DNA of 11,417 nucleotides from Pseudomonadota bacterium (GTDB lineage: Bacteria; Pseudomonadota; Gammaproteobacteria; Acidithiobacillales; Acidithiobacillaceae), in assembly GCA_021818125.1 (NCBI GenBank), contig JAKAFG010000045.1, positions 1 to 11,417 of the forward strand, given 5' to 3'. The position numbers and the translations under genes were made by a program. Positions 1 through 6,495 of this stretch are shown piece after piece. The notes beneath the pieces were generated by a model, which saw nothing but the letters and a program-made list of their open reading frames with translations, was not told the DNA's origin and did no database searches. Positions within the stretch are counted from its first letter, which is position 1. Each line of letters begins with the position of its first letter.

Positions 1-342
1 CGTAATGTTGCTGACCATGGCCCATACGGCCAGCATGCCGACGCCAATCACCGCCAGTAAGCTGACAAAAGTAGTCCAGACGGCAGTGACATCGACACCC
101 CAGACCCGCAGCACGACAACCCAGACAATGAGCCAGAGAAACCAGGTGGTGATTCTCTGAAACATCACGCCATAGCCGCGTGACAAAGCCCGTCGCCTGC
201 CGAGAAAGTCCATGAGACGCACAATTACATTGCCATACCAACGTAATATCAGATAGCTACCCGCCACAATCAGCAGGGTATACATCAACCGGTGTAATAA
301 CCATTCGGGGTCCGTCGTCAGCCCGTGGAAAATTATGCCCAT
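1..342 (-). CDS. MscS-family mechanosensitive ion channel, N-terminal part (runs off the left edge)
   Basis: The frame stays open from ATG 342 to the window edge, giving 114 codons. The visible protein has a short N-terminus, a hydrophobic segment at about residues 19-35, an Arg-rich linker (RRRALSR at about 49-55), a second Trp-rich hydrophobic segment at about 66-82, and the start of a Gly/Ala-rich helix (LLAVIGVGMLAVWAMVSN, about 95-112). That last helix resembles the pore-lining TM3 of MscS channels, which release solutes under hypo-osmotic stress from the inner membrane. A good Shine-Dalgarno (GAGGGGAG, about 6 bases upstream) supports the start. The C-terminal beta and mixed domains that would prove the family lie outside the window, so the call rests on the membrane pattern and the TM3-like helix. 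The gene is divergent from the MFS gene. Confidence 0.68.
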   Translation of the reverse strand, partial: MGIIFHGLTTDPEWLLHRLMYTLLIVAGSYLILRWYGNVIVRLMDFLGRRRALSRGYGVMFQRITTWFLWLIVWVVVLRVWGVDVTAVWTTFVSLLAVIGVGMLAVWAMVSNIT

Positions 343-377
343 ACATCACTCCCCTCTGCTGTTGATTTTTACCATAA

Positions 378-413
378 CGTAGCGAACGCAGGCGGGCAAA
401 TCCGCGCGCTACG
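378..413. repeat. Inverted repeat in the mscS/MFS divergent spacer
   Basis: A perfect 7-bp inverted repeat (CGTAGCG at 378-384, CGCTACG at 407-413) encloses a second 4-bp pair (GCGG 392-395, CCGC 402-405). It lies in the 183-base spacer (343-525) between the two divergent genes. It could be a regulator site or an mRNA leader structure for either gene. No clear -35/-10 pair was found in the spacer, and apart from ribosome binding sites nothing else was recognised there. Confidence 0.35.
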
Positions 414-525
414 GGCGTAAGGCAACTCATTTGTCAGGGAACCAACAGAGAAAAGGCCTATCAGATAATTGCATGCCTCGCACGATACCGTAAATGGCGG
501 CCCGATAGGCGACACAGGAGAGATC

Positions 526-1944
526 ATGGCAGACACCCAGAATCCCGGCACCACCATGGGCGAGAAGGCTATCGCCGCCCGCATTCAACTGGCACGCGAA
601 CATCTGGATCGCTTGCGCGCCATCCTGAAGGAGCCCGGCCGCTGGGTATCTGTCTGGTTTTTGGCCTATGCTCTGCTGGGGGCGGTCTCCTCCGGGCTGC
701 TGCCTATTCTCTTGCCTCTGATGATTGTCGCCCTCACCCATCATCTCAGTTGGGTTGCCTACGTCATGGGCGGATTCAACCTCGGACTGCTGACCTCACC
801 CTTGTGGGGGAGCGTGGCCGACAGCAAACACCTGCATCGCCCCATTTTTTTCGGTGGCTTTCTGGTATTGCTGATGGCGCTGGCCGCCATGCCTTTTCTG
901 CCGGGCATCCTCACCTGGAGCGGACTCTCGCTGCTCGCCGGCATGGGAACCTCCGCCGTGGCGACCATGGCCAGCCTGTTCATCGTCGAGTTCGACCCCC
1001 AAAATGAATGGGAACCTCGGCTGGGCTGGCTGCAAACTTTTAACGGCGGCGGGCAGGTCGGCGGACTTTTATTGGCCGGCATTTTCGTCAGCAATTTCAA
1101 AGTCGGTCTGATCTGCGCGGCCTTGGCATTGATTCCCGCTATCTGGCTGGGTGCCAGAGGCTTGCCCGCCGACGCCAAAAGTTATGACTGGACAGTGGAG
1201 ATCGGTAATCATATGCGGCGCGAGTTGGACTGGCGTTTCCTCGCCAACTTCGGGCATCCGGAACTGCTGGGGGGTGACCTACTCCGGTTTTCGCATCACC
1301 TTTCTCTGCAGGGTGTGCGCCGGTTCGGCGATATGCTACCTACGCGTTTTGGCCGCTTTCTATTCTCCTGGTTTGCAGTAGCCTTTGGCGTAGCGGCGTT
1401 TTTCGCCTATTTCCCTGTGGCGATGCAAAAAGCATATAGCGTGGCTCCGGCACTGACCTCCAGCGTCTACGCCATGACCGCCGCCATAGCGTTGGTACTG
1501 TACTCCGTGGGTGGGCAGTTATCCGGGCGTTTTGGCGCCGGAAGGGTATATCGCTGGTCTTTGATGCTCCGCTTTTTGGGATTTGGTCTGCTACTGCTGG
1601 TATTTTTCCTGCCCATATCCCGGACGCTGATTGCCTTGGCAGGCTTCGTCCTGATTATTATCGCCTGGCCACTGCAGAGCATTTCCGGAACCACTCTGAC
1701 AGCACGGCTCACGCCTTTCAGTCAGGGCGAGGCGATGGGACTTTTTAACGCCAGTGGCGCAGTGGCCACGGTGATGGGTACCTTTCTGGCCGGTCCGCTG
1801 GTACGGGTCATCGGCTACCCATCCCTGTCCGCCATAGCTCTGGTCGGCATCCTGCTCGGCTGGCTGACGGGGCATGGATTACAAACCCCCGACGCTGCGC
1901 CGGCCCTCCACGATGATTTTGCGGCGCAGAAAGCGCAGTCCTAG
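526..1944 (+). CDS. Major facilitator superfamily (MFS) transporter
   Basis: This is a 472-residue integral inner-membrane permease, probably a proton-coupled exporter. After a cytoplasmic N-terminus of about 35 residues there are roughly six hydrophobic segments. An MFS motif-A-like loop (GSVADSKHLHRP) falls between the second and third. A hydrophilic central loop of about 80 residues follows, then another six-segment block rich in Gly and Leu. The length and 6+6 layout fit MFS drug or metabolite transporters. ATG 526 is chosen because AGGAGAG (516-522) sits just before it. An in-frame ATG at 469 has no comparable site and would add a non-family N-terminus. The substrate cannot be read from the sequence. 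Its TAG overlaps the stop of the convergent hemoglobin gene. Confidence 0.85.
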   Translation: MADTQNPGTTMGEKAIAARIQLAREHLDRLRAILKEPGRWVSVWFLAYALLGAVSSGLLPILLPLMIVALTHHLSWVAYVMGGFNLGLLTSPLWGSVADSKHLHRPIFFGGFLVLLMALAAMPFLPGILTWSGLSLLAGMGTSAVATMASLFIVEFDPQNEWEPRLGWLQTFNGGGQVGGLLLAGIFVSNFKVGLICAALALIPAIWLGARGLPADAKSYDWTVEIGNHMRRELDWRFLANFGHPELLGGDLLRFSHHLSLQGVRRFGDMLPTRFGRFLFSWFAVAFGVAAFFAYFPVAMQKAYSVAPALTSSVYAMTAAIALVLYSVGGQLSGRFGAGRVYRWSLMLRFLGFGLLLLVFFLPISRTLIALAGFVLIIIAWPLQSISGTTLTARLTPFSQGEAMGLFNASGAVATVMGTFLAGPLVRVIGYPSLSAIALVGILLGWLTGHGLQTPDAAPALHDDFAAQKAQS

Positions 1945-2330
1945 CGATTCCGCATGAAATCAGCCGTGCGCTGAAAGGCACCCTGCAGGTGGGCATAGAG
2001 TTCAGGCTCCATCTCTACCTCGTGGATGGCCCGAAGCATACAGGCCATCCACTGATCCCGTGCCTGATCGTCTACCGGGAAAGAGGCATGCCGTGCCCGT
2101 AAGCGTGGATGCCCGAAACGCTGCACGTACAGATCAGGCCCGCCCAGCCAGCCGGACAGAAACAAAAAAAGCTTCTCTCTGGACTCGGAAAGGTCTTTCG
2201 GGTGAATATCCCGCAGCGGAGTTTGCCACTGTGCCTCGCTATCCATCAGGTCATAAAACCGGTTGACCAGCTTGCGAACGGCCTCCTCACCACCAAGACG
2301 GACGTAGGGCGTACTTTCAGGTTCAAGCAT
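1941..2330 (-). CDS. Group II truncated hemoglobin (trHbO-like)
   Basis: This is a 129-residue heme protein of the 2/2 globin fold, the normal size for the family. Residues matching group II globins are Tyr26 in the RFYDLMD helix (B10), the FGHPRLRARH stretch carrying the probable proximal His81 (F8) followed by SFPV, and Trp94 (G8) in the DQWM segment. Such proteins bind O2, NO or CO and are linked to oxygen handling or nitrosative and oxidative stress in the cytoplasm. The start is ambiguous: a GGAG lies 12 bases before ATG 2330, and a TTG immediately upstream (2333) has better spacing. The open frame reaches 2456, but the added residues do not look like globin. The gene converges on the MFS gene with a shared CTAG and diverges from the aldehyde dehydrogenase. 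Confidence 0.9.
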   Translation of the reverse strand: MLEPESTPYVRLGGEEAVRKLVNRFYDLMDSEAQWQTPLRDIHPKDLSESREKLFLFLSGWLGGPDLYVQRFGHPRLRARHASFPVDDQARDQWMACMLRAIHEVEMEPELYAHLQGAFQRTADFMRNR

Positions 2331-2333
2331 CAA

Positions 2334-2522
2334 TGGTCTTGCTCCAGATAGGTGTATAGAGGCCACAATGTTTATGATGCATGCTGCGCGGGTATGGCCC
2401 TTTTGCGCTTTATTAATGCCTGCGCTACAGTCAATCCGATACAACCTGCCCCGCAAGAGTATCTTCTTTGGACGTTATTCGGCAATGTCCCGGCTTCCGT
2501 CCATCGCACACAGGAAAACTTC
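2334..2522. promoter_or_regulatory. Divergent spacer between the truncated hemoglobin and aldehyde dehydrogenase genes
   Basis: This spacer of about 190 bases must hold promoters for both genes. A TATACA-like -10 facing the hemoglobin gene lies in the CTATACACC of the minus strand near 2350, but no matching -35 was found. GCATGC and ATGCAT overlap near 2378-2386, a small palindrome. Nothing here matches a full FNR, NsrR or sigma-54 site as I know them. Confidence 0.3.
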
Positions 2523-3950
2523 ATGCCCCTTGCACCGACAGCCGCATTCATCGATGGATGCTGGACAGACCTCAGGACGCGATTTGTGGTACGGAGCCCG
2601 GTCAATCAACAGATGCTCGCCGAAGTGTCCGATTGCGGAACTCGGGAGGCTGAAGCAGCGGTGCAGGCGGCAACGGTCGCTTTTGCAACCTGGCGTCAAA
2701 CTACCGTCTACCAGCGCGCGGCCATTCTCAGCCGTTGGGCGGACCTCATCCAGATTCACGCAGAAGACCTCGCCCGTCTCATCACCTGGGAGATGGGCAA
2801 ACCCATACGCCAGAGTCGTGCCGAAATCAAAACTGCGGTCGCCCTGGCGCGCTGGTACGCCGAAGAATGCAAACGCATCACCGGTGAAAGTATCCCCTCC
2901 CAGTTTCCAGGCAAGCGCTTACAGATCTGGAAAGTGCCGGTTGGTCCGGTATTCGCCATTACGCCGTGGAACAGCCCGGTCTCCATGGTTGTTCGCAAGA
3001 TAGCGCCGGCTCTGGCAGCCGGCTGTACAGTCATCCTCAAGCCCGATGAGCAAACGCCGCTCTCCGCATTAAAACTTGCCGAACTCTGGGCGGAGGCGGA
3101 AGGACCCGCTGGCACTCTGCAGGTTCTCCCCAGCTCTGATCCCGCACCCCTGGCGGAATGGCTGATGGCGGACTCGCGCATAGCCAAGTTGAGTTTTACC
3201 GGTTCCACGGCGGTCGGGCAGAAGCTTTATGCGCAGGGATCGCCGACCATCAAACGGCTTTCTCTGGAGCTGGGCGGGCATGCTCCCGTGCTTATTTTTG
3301 CTGATGCGGACATCGACGCGGCGGTGGCCATGACCATCCATGCCAAATTCCGCTATGCCGGCCAGTCCTGTGTCGCCGCCAACCGCTTGTATGTGGATGA
3401 TGCGATCCTGCCGGAGTTTACCGCACGCTACCTTGACGCTGTAAGTCACCTCAAGGTCGGAAACCCTTTTGCAGAGGACACTGACATCGGGCCGCTGGTT
3501 TCCGAAGCCGCTGTCCAGAAGTTCAAAGCGCAATTGCAGGATGCCCTGGACCGGGGTGCAAGACTTCTGTGCGGAGGGGATACACAAGGCCTGTGGTGCT
3601 CCCCGACCCTCCTCGCCGACCTCGATCCGCAGAGCCGTATATTCCACGAAGAAAGCTTCAGCCCTCTGCTGCCCATACAGGGGTTTCGCAGCGAAGCGGA
3701 AGCTGTCGCCCGCGCCAATGACACCCCCTATGGCCTGGCCGCTTATCTCTGGACCCGCGATCTCGGACGCGCATACCGCGTCGCGGAGGCGCTGCAATGC
3801 GGCATTGTCGGCGTCAATGACGGGTCTCCCGCCACCCCGCAAGCGCCTTTCGGCGGCAACAAGCTTTCTGGGCTGGGCGTCGAGGGCGGCAAATGGGGGT
3901 TGGAGGAATATTTGCAACCGCGTTATGTCTCCTTCCAACTGCCAGGATAA
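2523..3950 (+). CDS. NAD(P)-dependent aldehyde dehydrogenase (succinate-semialdehyde dehydrogenase-like)
   Basis: This 475-residue soluble enzyme oxidises an aldehyde to the carboxylic acid with NAD(P)+. The catalytic set is complete: Asn150 in TPWNSP (oxyanion), Glu249 in LELGGHAP (general base), and Cys283 in AGQSCVAANR (nucleophile). The nucleotide-binding FTGSTAVGQ and the C-terminal APFGGNKLSGLG motif are also present. The overall pattern is closest to the succinate-semialdehyde/GabD-type branch, but the substrate cannot be fixed from motifs. ATG 2523 is preferred because AGGA (2512-2515) precedes it and the protein then begins at the family's usual point. The same frame is open back to 2352, but those 57 residues have no family resemblance. 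The gene is followed 70 bases later by mop, with an operator-like dyad between them, so co-regulation with the molybdenum genes is uncertain. Confidence 0.92.
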   Translation: MPLAPTAAFIDGCWTDLRTRFVVRSPVNQQMLAEVSDCGTREAEAAVQAATVAFATWRQTTVYQRAAILSRWADLIQIHAEDLARLITWEMGKPIRQSRAEIKTAVALARWYAEECKRITGESIPSQFPGKRLQIWKVPVGPVFAITPWNSPVSMVVRKIAPALAAGCTVILKPDEQTPLSALKLAELWAEAEGPAGTLQVLPSSDPAPLAEWLMADSRIAKLSFTGSTAVGQKLYAQGSPTIKRLSLELGGHAPVLIFADADIDAAVAMTIHAKFRYAGQSCVAANRLYVDDAILPEFTARYLDAVSHLKVGNPFAEDTDIGPLVSEAAVQKFKAQLQDALDRGARLLCGGDTQGLWCSPTLLADLDPQSRIFHEESFSPLLPIQGFRSEAEAVARANDTPYGLAAYLWTRDLGRAYRVAEALQCGIVGVNDGSPATPQAPFGGNKLSGLGVEGGKWGLEEYLQPRYVSFQLPG

Positions 3951-3960
3951 TCGTCTATCC

Positions 3961-3978
3961 CCTGCCCGCCCAGGCAGG
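3961..3978 (+). terminator. Short hairpin after the aldehyde dehydrogenase gene (weak terminator or attenuator arm)
   Basis: CCTGCC (3961-3966) pairs perfectly with GGCAGG (3973-3978) around a CGCCCA loop, 10 bases after the aldehyde dehydrogenase stop. No T-run follows, so it is not a convincing intrinsic terminator. Its right arm is also the left arm of the dyad at 3973-3988, so the two structures would compete in RNA. Confidence 0.3.
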
Positions 3979-3988
3979 ATATACTGCC
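3973..3988. promoter_or_regulatory. Operator-like dyad upstream of mop, overlapping a candidate -10
   Basis: GGCAGGATATACTGCC is symmetric at 14 of 16 positions around an ATAT centre. It contains TATACT (3980-3985), a good -10 hexamer match, 33 bases before the mop start codon. No good -35 is visible. A dyad covering a -10 is the usual geometry of a repressor site. It does not match the ModE box consensus as I know it. The function is inferred. Confidence 0.4.
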
Positions 3989-4020
3989 AGATTCTTATCG
4001 CTTAATCAGGGGGTGCGGTC

Positions 4021-4227
4021 ATGGAAACCAGTCTGCGTAATCATTTGAAGGGTAAAGTGGTTGAGATCGTCAAGGGTGGGGCGGTTTCGGAAGTCGAGGT
4101 GGAAACCTCCGCCGGTATAATCGCCTCCGTGATTACCACGCGGAGCGTGGAACGACTCGGGCTCAAGGTGGGTGACGAGGTTTTCGCGGTAATCAAGGCC
4201 AGCGAAGTAGGTATCGAAAAACCCTAA
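4021..4227 (+). CDS. mop: Molybdopterin/molybdate-binding protein (molbindin, single TOBE/Mop domain)
   Basis: This 68-residue cytoplasmic protein consists of one Mop (TOBE) domain. Its core features are visible: LRNHLKGKVVEIVKGGAVSE at the N-terminus, a central ASVITTRSVERLGL, and VFAVIKASEV near the end. This is the canonical molbindin pattern (SxRNxLxGxV, SVExLGL, AxIKASEV). Family members assemble as oligomers that bind molybdate or tungstate at subunit interfaces and are thought to store or buffer molybdenum. A GGGGG Shine-Dalgarno lies about 8 bases before ATG 4021. The gene is followed by modD in the same orientation and lies next to the nif cluster, which suits a role in feeding molybdenum towards nitrogenase cofactor. 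That link is inferred from position. Confidence 0.9.
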   Translation: METSLRNHLKGKVVEIVKGGAVSEVEVETSAGIIASVITTRSVERLGLKVGDEVFAVIKASEVGIEKP

Positions 4228-4237
4228 CTGCTGTCAC

Positions 4238-4263
4238 GGACCATCTGCCATTGCGGGTGGTTC
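4238..4263 (+). other. RNA hairpin in the mop-modD intergenic gap
   Basis: GGACCATCTGC (4238-4248) can pair over all 11 positions with GCGGGTGGTTC (4253-4263), with three G-U wobbles, closing a CATT tetraloop. The downstream sequence is T-rich (ATTGTTATT) but not a clean U-tract. The hairpin sits 10 bases after the mop stop and about 20 bases before the modD start, which itself has a poor Shine-Dalgarno. It may act as a partial terminator, an mRNA processing or stability element, or a control of modD translation. Confidence 0.5.
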
Positions 4264-4284
4264 ATTGTTATTACGGGCTACGCC

Positions 4285-5139
4285 ATGTTCTTCTCCCCGC
4301 AGGAAATTGCCGCACTCATCCAGGAAGATCAGCCTTTCCTGGACCTCACCACCCGGATGCTGGGCATTAGTGACAAAGCCGCTATCATGCGTTTTCACTG
4401 CCGTCAGGATATTACGGTCGCTGGTACGGAACTCGCCGTGAAGATATTGGACGCCTGCGGCCTTACCGTGACCGAAAGTCAGCCGTCGGGCGCATTGGTC
4501 GCAACAGGAACCACCCTGCTGGCTGCAGAAGGTTCCGCAAGTGCTGCCCACTCTGCCTGGAAAGTGGCGCAAAACGTGTTGGAGTACGCGTGTGGCATCG
4601 CGACCTACTCCGCGCAATTGGTACAGCAGGCGCGCCAGATCAATCCCCGAGTATCCGTGGTTGCGACGCGTAAGAATATTCCTGGAATACGGCGCTTTGC
4701 CGTCATGGCTGCTCTCGCAGGGGGAGTCATACCGCACCGGCTGGGCCTCTCGGAAAGTGTTCTGGTATTTGACCAGCACCTGGCCTTTTTAGGTGGTTTA
4801 TCGCCTTTCTTGCAAGGGTTGGCACAATACCGGAGACAGGTTCCCTCCAGCAAGATCGTGGTGGAAGTGCAAAAGACGGATCACACCCTGACGGACGCTC
4901 TGGCTTTGGCTCAGGCCGGGGTCGCCGGGATTCAGTTTGATAAAATGGCGCCCGGACCTCTGGCTGAAATCGCCGCAAAGCTGCACGCCGTAGCGCCTGA
5001 GGTGACGTTGTTTGCCGCGGGCGGGATTACCCTTGCCAATATTCAGGCCTATGCAGCAACCGGTATGGACACCCTCGTAACCAGCGCCGTTTATCACGCC
5101 ACACCAGCAGATATCGGTGTGGAGATTCGCCCCGTATAA
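4285..5139 (+). CDS. modD: ModD, quinolinate phosphoribosyltransferase-like molybdenum-utilisation protein
   Basis: This 284-residue protein has the fold of nicotinate-nucleotide pyrophosphorylase (NadC). The phosphoribosyl-binding features are seen as ATRKNIPGIR (about 127-136, with R129 and K130), HR at 151-152 in VIPHRLGLSE, VVEVQKTD, QFDKM and a late AAGGIT phosphate loop. The opening FFSPQEIAALIQEDQPFLDLTT and the LLAAEGSASAAH region fit the ModD subfamily rather than biosynthetic NadC. In other bacteria ModD genes lie in molybdate-transport operons; the exact reaction is not firmly known to me. Here it follows mop by 57 bases. The start has only a weak ribosome site (ACGGGC), so expression may depend on mop readthrough or on the hairpin between the genes. 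It converges on the nif operon's last gene. Confidence 0.87.
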   Translation: MFFSPQEIAALIQEDQPFLDLTTRMLGISDKAAIMRFHCRQDITVAGTELAVKILDACGLTVTESQPSGALVATGTTLLAAEGSASAAHSAWKVAQNVLEYACGIATYSAQLVQQARQINPRVSVVATRKNIPGIRRFAVMAALAGGVIPHRLGLSESVLVFDQHLAFLGGLSPFLQGLAQYRRQVPSSKIVVEVQKTDHTLTDALALAQAGVAGIQFDKMAPGPLAEIAAKLHAVAPEVTLFAAGGITLANIQAYAATGMDTLVTSAVYHATPADIGVEIRPV

Positions 5140-5147
5140 GACCGTGA

Positions 5148-5169
5148 CTCCTGCGCGTCAGGGGATTTT
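5148..5169 (+). terminator. Possible intrinsic terminator of modD
   Basis: CTCCTG (5148-5153) pairs with CAGGGG (5159-5164), with one G-U, around a CGCGT loop, and ATTTT follows directly. The stem is short and the T-run is only four bases, so it is a weak candidate. It is well placed, 9 bases after the modD stop in the 51-base convergent gap before the Rrf2 gene. Confidence 0.4.
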
Positions 5170-5190
5170 GATCAGCATGGGGCGCACCCC

Positions 5191-5640
5191 TTATCCCGCC
5201 TTGCGCAGCAGCCGTAAATCATAGCGGCCATCGCGCACCGCCTCTGCCATGTGGCCTATGGTTTGCTCACTGAACAATTCCAGCACCTTATTTTTTATGG
5301 GTGACCAAGCGTGGTGAGCGGGGCATGCGGTCTCATCGGCGCACCTGGCGAGACCCAAAACGCAACCTTCACCAAAAGGCCCCCCTTCAATACGCTTCAC
5401 CATCTCCAGAAGTCCCGATTCCCGGATTCCCGGCGCCAGCAAAAAGCCACCGCCGCGCCCCTTGAACGACTGAAGTATGCCCTTCCCAGCCAATTCCTTG
5501 AGAATTTTCAACAGGTAGGGAGAGGGCACGTCATAGAGGTAAGCGGCCACATCCTGACTGCGAACACAGACATCTTCAGGCTGAGATGCCACGTACACTA
5601 AAGCCTGAAGCGCGTAGTCACAGGTTTTGCTCCACAACAC
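5191..5640 (-). CDS. Rrf2-family transcriptional regulator with a likely Fe-S cluster (IscR/NsrR-like)
   Basis: This is a 149-residue DNA-binding protein. The N-terminal winged helix-turn-helix spans about residues 3-68, opening with SKTCDYALQALVYVA and closing with the Rrf2 hallmark KGRGGGFLLA. A cysteine set follows: C93, C100 and C106 (CX6CX5C) with H109. These residues are placed like the [2Fe-2S] ligands of IscR (C92/C98/C104/H107) and the three Cys of NsrR. The protein should therefore sense Fe-S status, redox state or NO. The start is GTG 5640, with GGGGGA 7 bases upstream; TTG 5637 is an alternative. It is the last gene of the minus-strand nif run, 15 bases after the SIR2-like gene, so it may control its own operon. 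Its targets are not visible. Confidence 0.87.
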   Translation of the reverse strand: MLWSKTCDYALQALVYVASQPEDVCVRSQDVAAYLYDVPSPYLLKILKELAGKGILQSFKGRGGGFLLAPGIRESGLLEMVKRIEGGPFGEGCVLGLARCADETACPAHHAWSPIKNKVLELFSEQTIGHMAEAVRDGRYDLRLLRKAG

Positions 5641-5655
5641 GGCCTTGTCCCCCGC

Positions 5656-6489
5656 TTATCCCGCCTTGGCTACGGCGGGGCCGCCTAACAAGACGCCAGA
5701 GGGCATCTGGAGCACCTGAATCCCCTGCTCGCGCACAAAACGCGCTTCGTTCCGGGTCAGCGGTGCCTCTATCAGCGCCCAATGACGATCCGATGAGCGC
5801 TTCATGATCTGGCGGGCAAAATTGCGCTGCAACTGGTCATTGAAACGGCATCCGACAAAAAGAAAATGGCGCCCCGTGCGGATTTTTTGGACGATCTCCG
5901 GGATAGGCGTCTGAATGTCAATTTCCGTCAGCACTTCGACAAAATCCGTATCAGAAACGAGGTAATTATTGGCCGGACTTTGTGAGCCCCAAGGCTCATA
6001 CAGTATCGTGTCCCATTGGGTGGCCACTGCAGCTGCGACCGGCTGGCCATCGGCATCCATGTATCCTGTCCAGTGGCCAAAATGCTCGGTCTGACTGAGT
6101 CCCTGGATACGTCCCCAGCGTGTACCCTGTTCGGCCAACGCCTTGGCCATACCGTTGTCGTACCAGAGATGGACGATCAACGGGAGTTTCCGAGCGGCCA
6201 GGTCGCGCTGCAAAGGATGGATCGGCGGATCCCCGGCAAAGGTTTTGTCCATCATGCCCACGAGGGTCTTGCGGTGCTTGAAGTTCTCGATATATTGCGC
6301 GGCCCCGGTGAGGTTGCGCCGGACCTTGTGAGGCACCACCACCTGGCTGCTGAGCACTTCCGCCAATGCCGGCAACTCGCTGGGCAGGGTGGCTCCGGCC
6401 TCCGGCAACAGGCCGGGACCGAGATACGGAATGATGCGCCCTTCCGCAAGGCCGCTGAAGATTTCCGAAAGATCCTTGTCCATGGTCAT
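5656..6489 (-). CDS. SIR2-like domain protein in the nif operon
   Basis: This 277-residue soluble protein looks like the SIR2_2 group of divergent sirtuin folds. Near the N-terminus, RIIPYLGPGLL (about 18-28) matches the NAD-loop pattern PFLGAGxS with Pro for Ala. The middle segment PLIVHLWYDNGMAKALAEQ (about 103-118) matches the TTNYDxxLExAL strand-helix of SIR2 proteins. RHFLFVGCRFNDQLQRN (about 207-223) matches their late GYSFxDxxxR motif. The catalytic His of deacetylase sirtuins is not recognisable, so activity is uncertain; NADase, ligand binding or a scaffold role are all possible. Two nearby start codons exist (6489 and 6483), and AAGGA spacing slightly favours the second. It lies 6 bases after the small upstream gene and 15 before the Rrf2 gene, so it is part of the operon. 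Confidence 0.72.
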   Translation of the reverse strand: MTMDKDLSEIFSGLAEGRIIPYLGPGLLPEAGATLPSELPALAEVLSSQVVVPHKVRRNLTGAAQYIENFKHRKTLVGMMDKTFAGDPPIHPLQRDLAARKLPLIVHLWYDNGMAKALAEQGTRWGRIQGLSQTEHFGHWTGYMDADGQPVAAAVATQWDTILYEPWGSQSPANNYLVSDTDFVEVLTEIDIQTPIPEIVQKIRTGRHFLFVGCRFNDQLQRNFARQIMKRSSDRHWALIEAPLTRNEARFVREQGIQVLQMPSGVLLGGPAVAKAG

Positions 6490-6495
6490 GCTTCC

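Noticed and set aside
2352..2522. N-terminal extension of the aldehyde dehydrogenase to 2352
   Set aside because: The added 57 residues do not resemble the family, and a proper Shine-Dalgarno precedes ATG 2523.
3069..3938. A 289-codon open frame on the minus strand inside the aldehyde dehydrogenase gene
   Set aside because: The plus strand encodes all catalytic residues of an aldehyde dehydrogenase; the antisense product resembles no family.
3979..4020. A ModE-type molybdate operator before mop
   Set aside because: Fragments such as ATATAC and ATCGCTTAAT are present, but not the symmetric TATATA half-sites with the right spacing.
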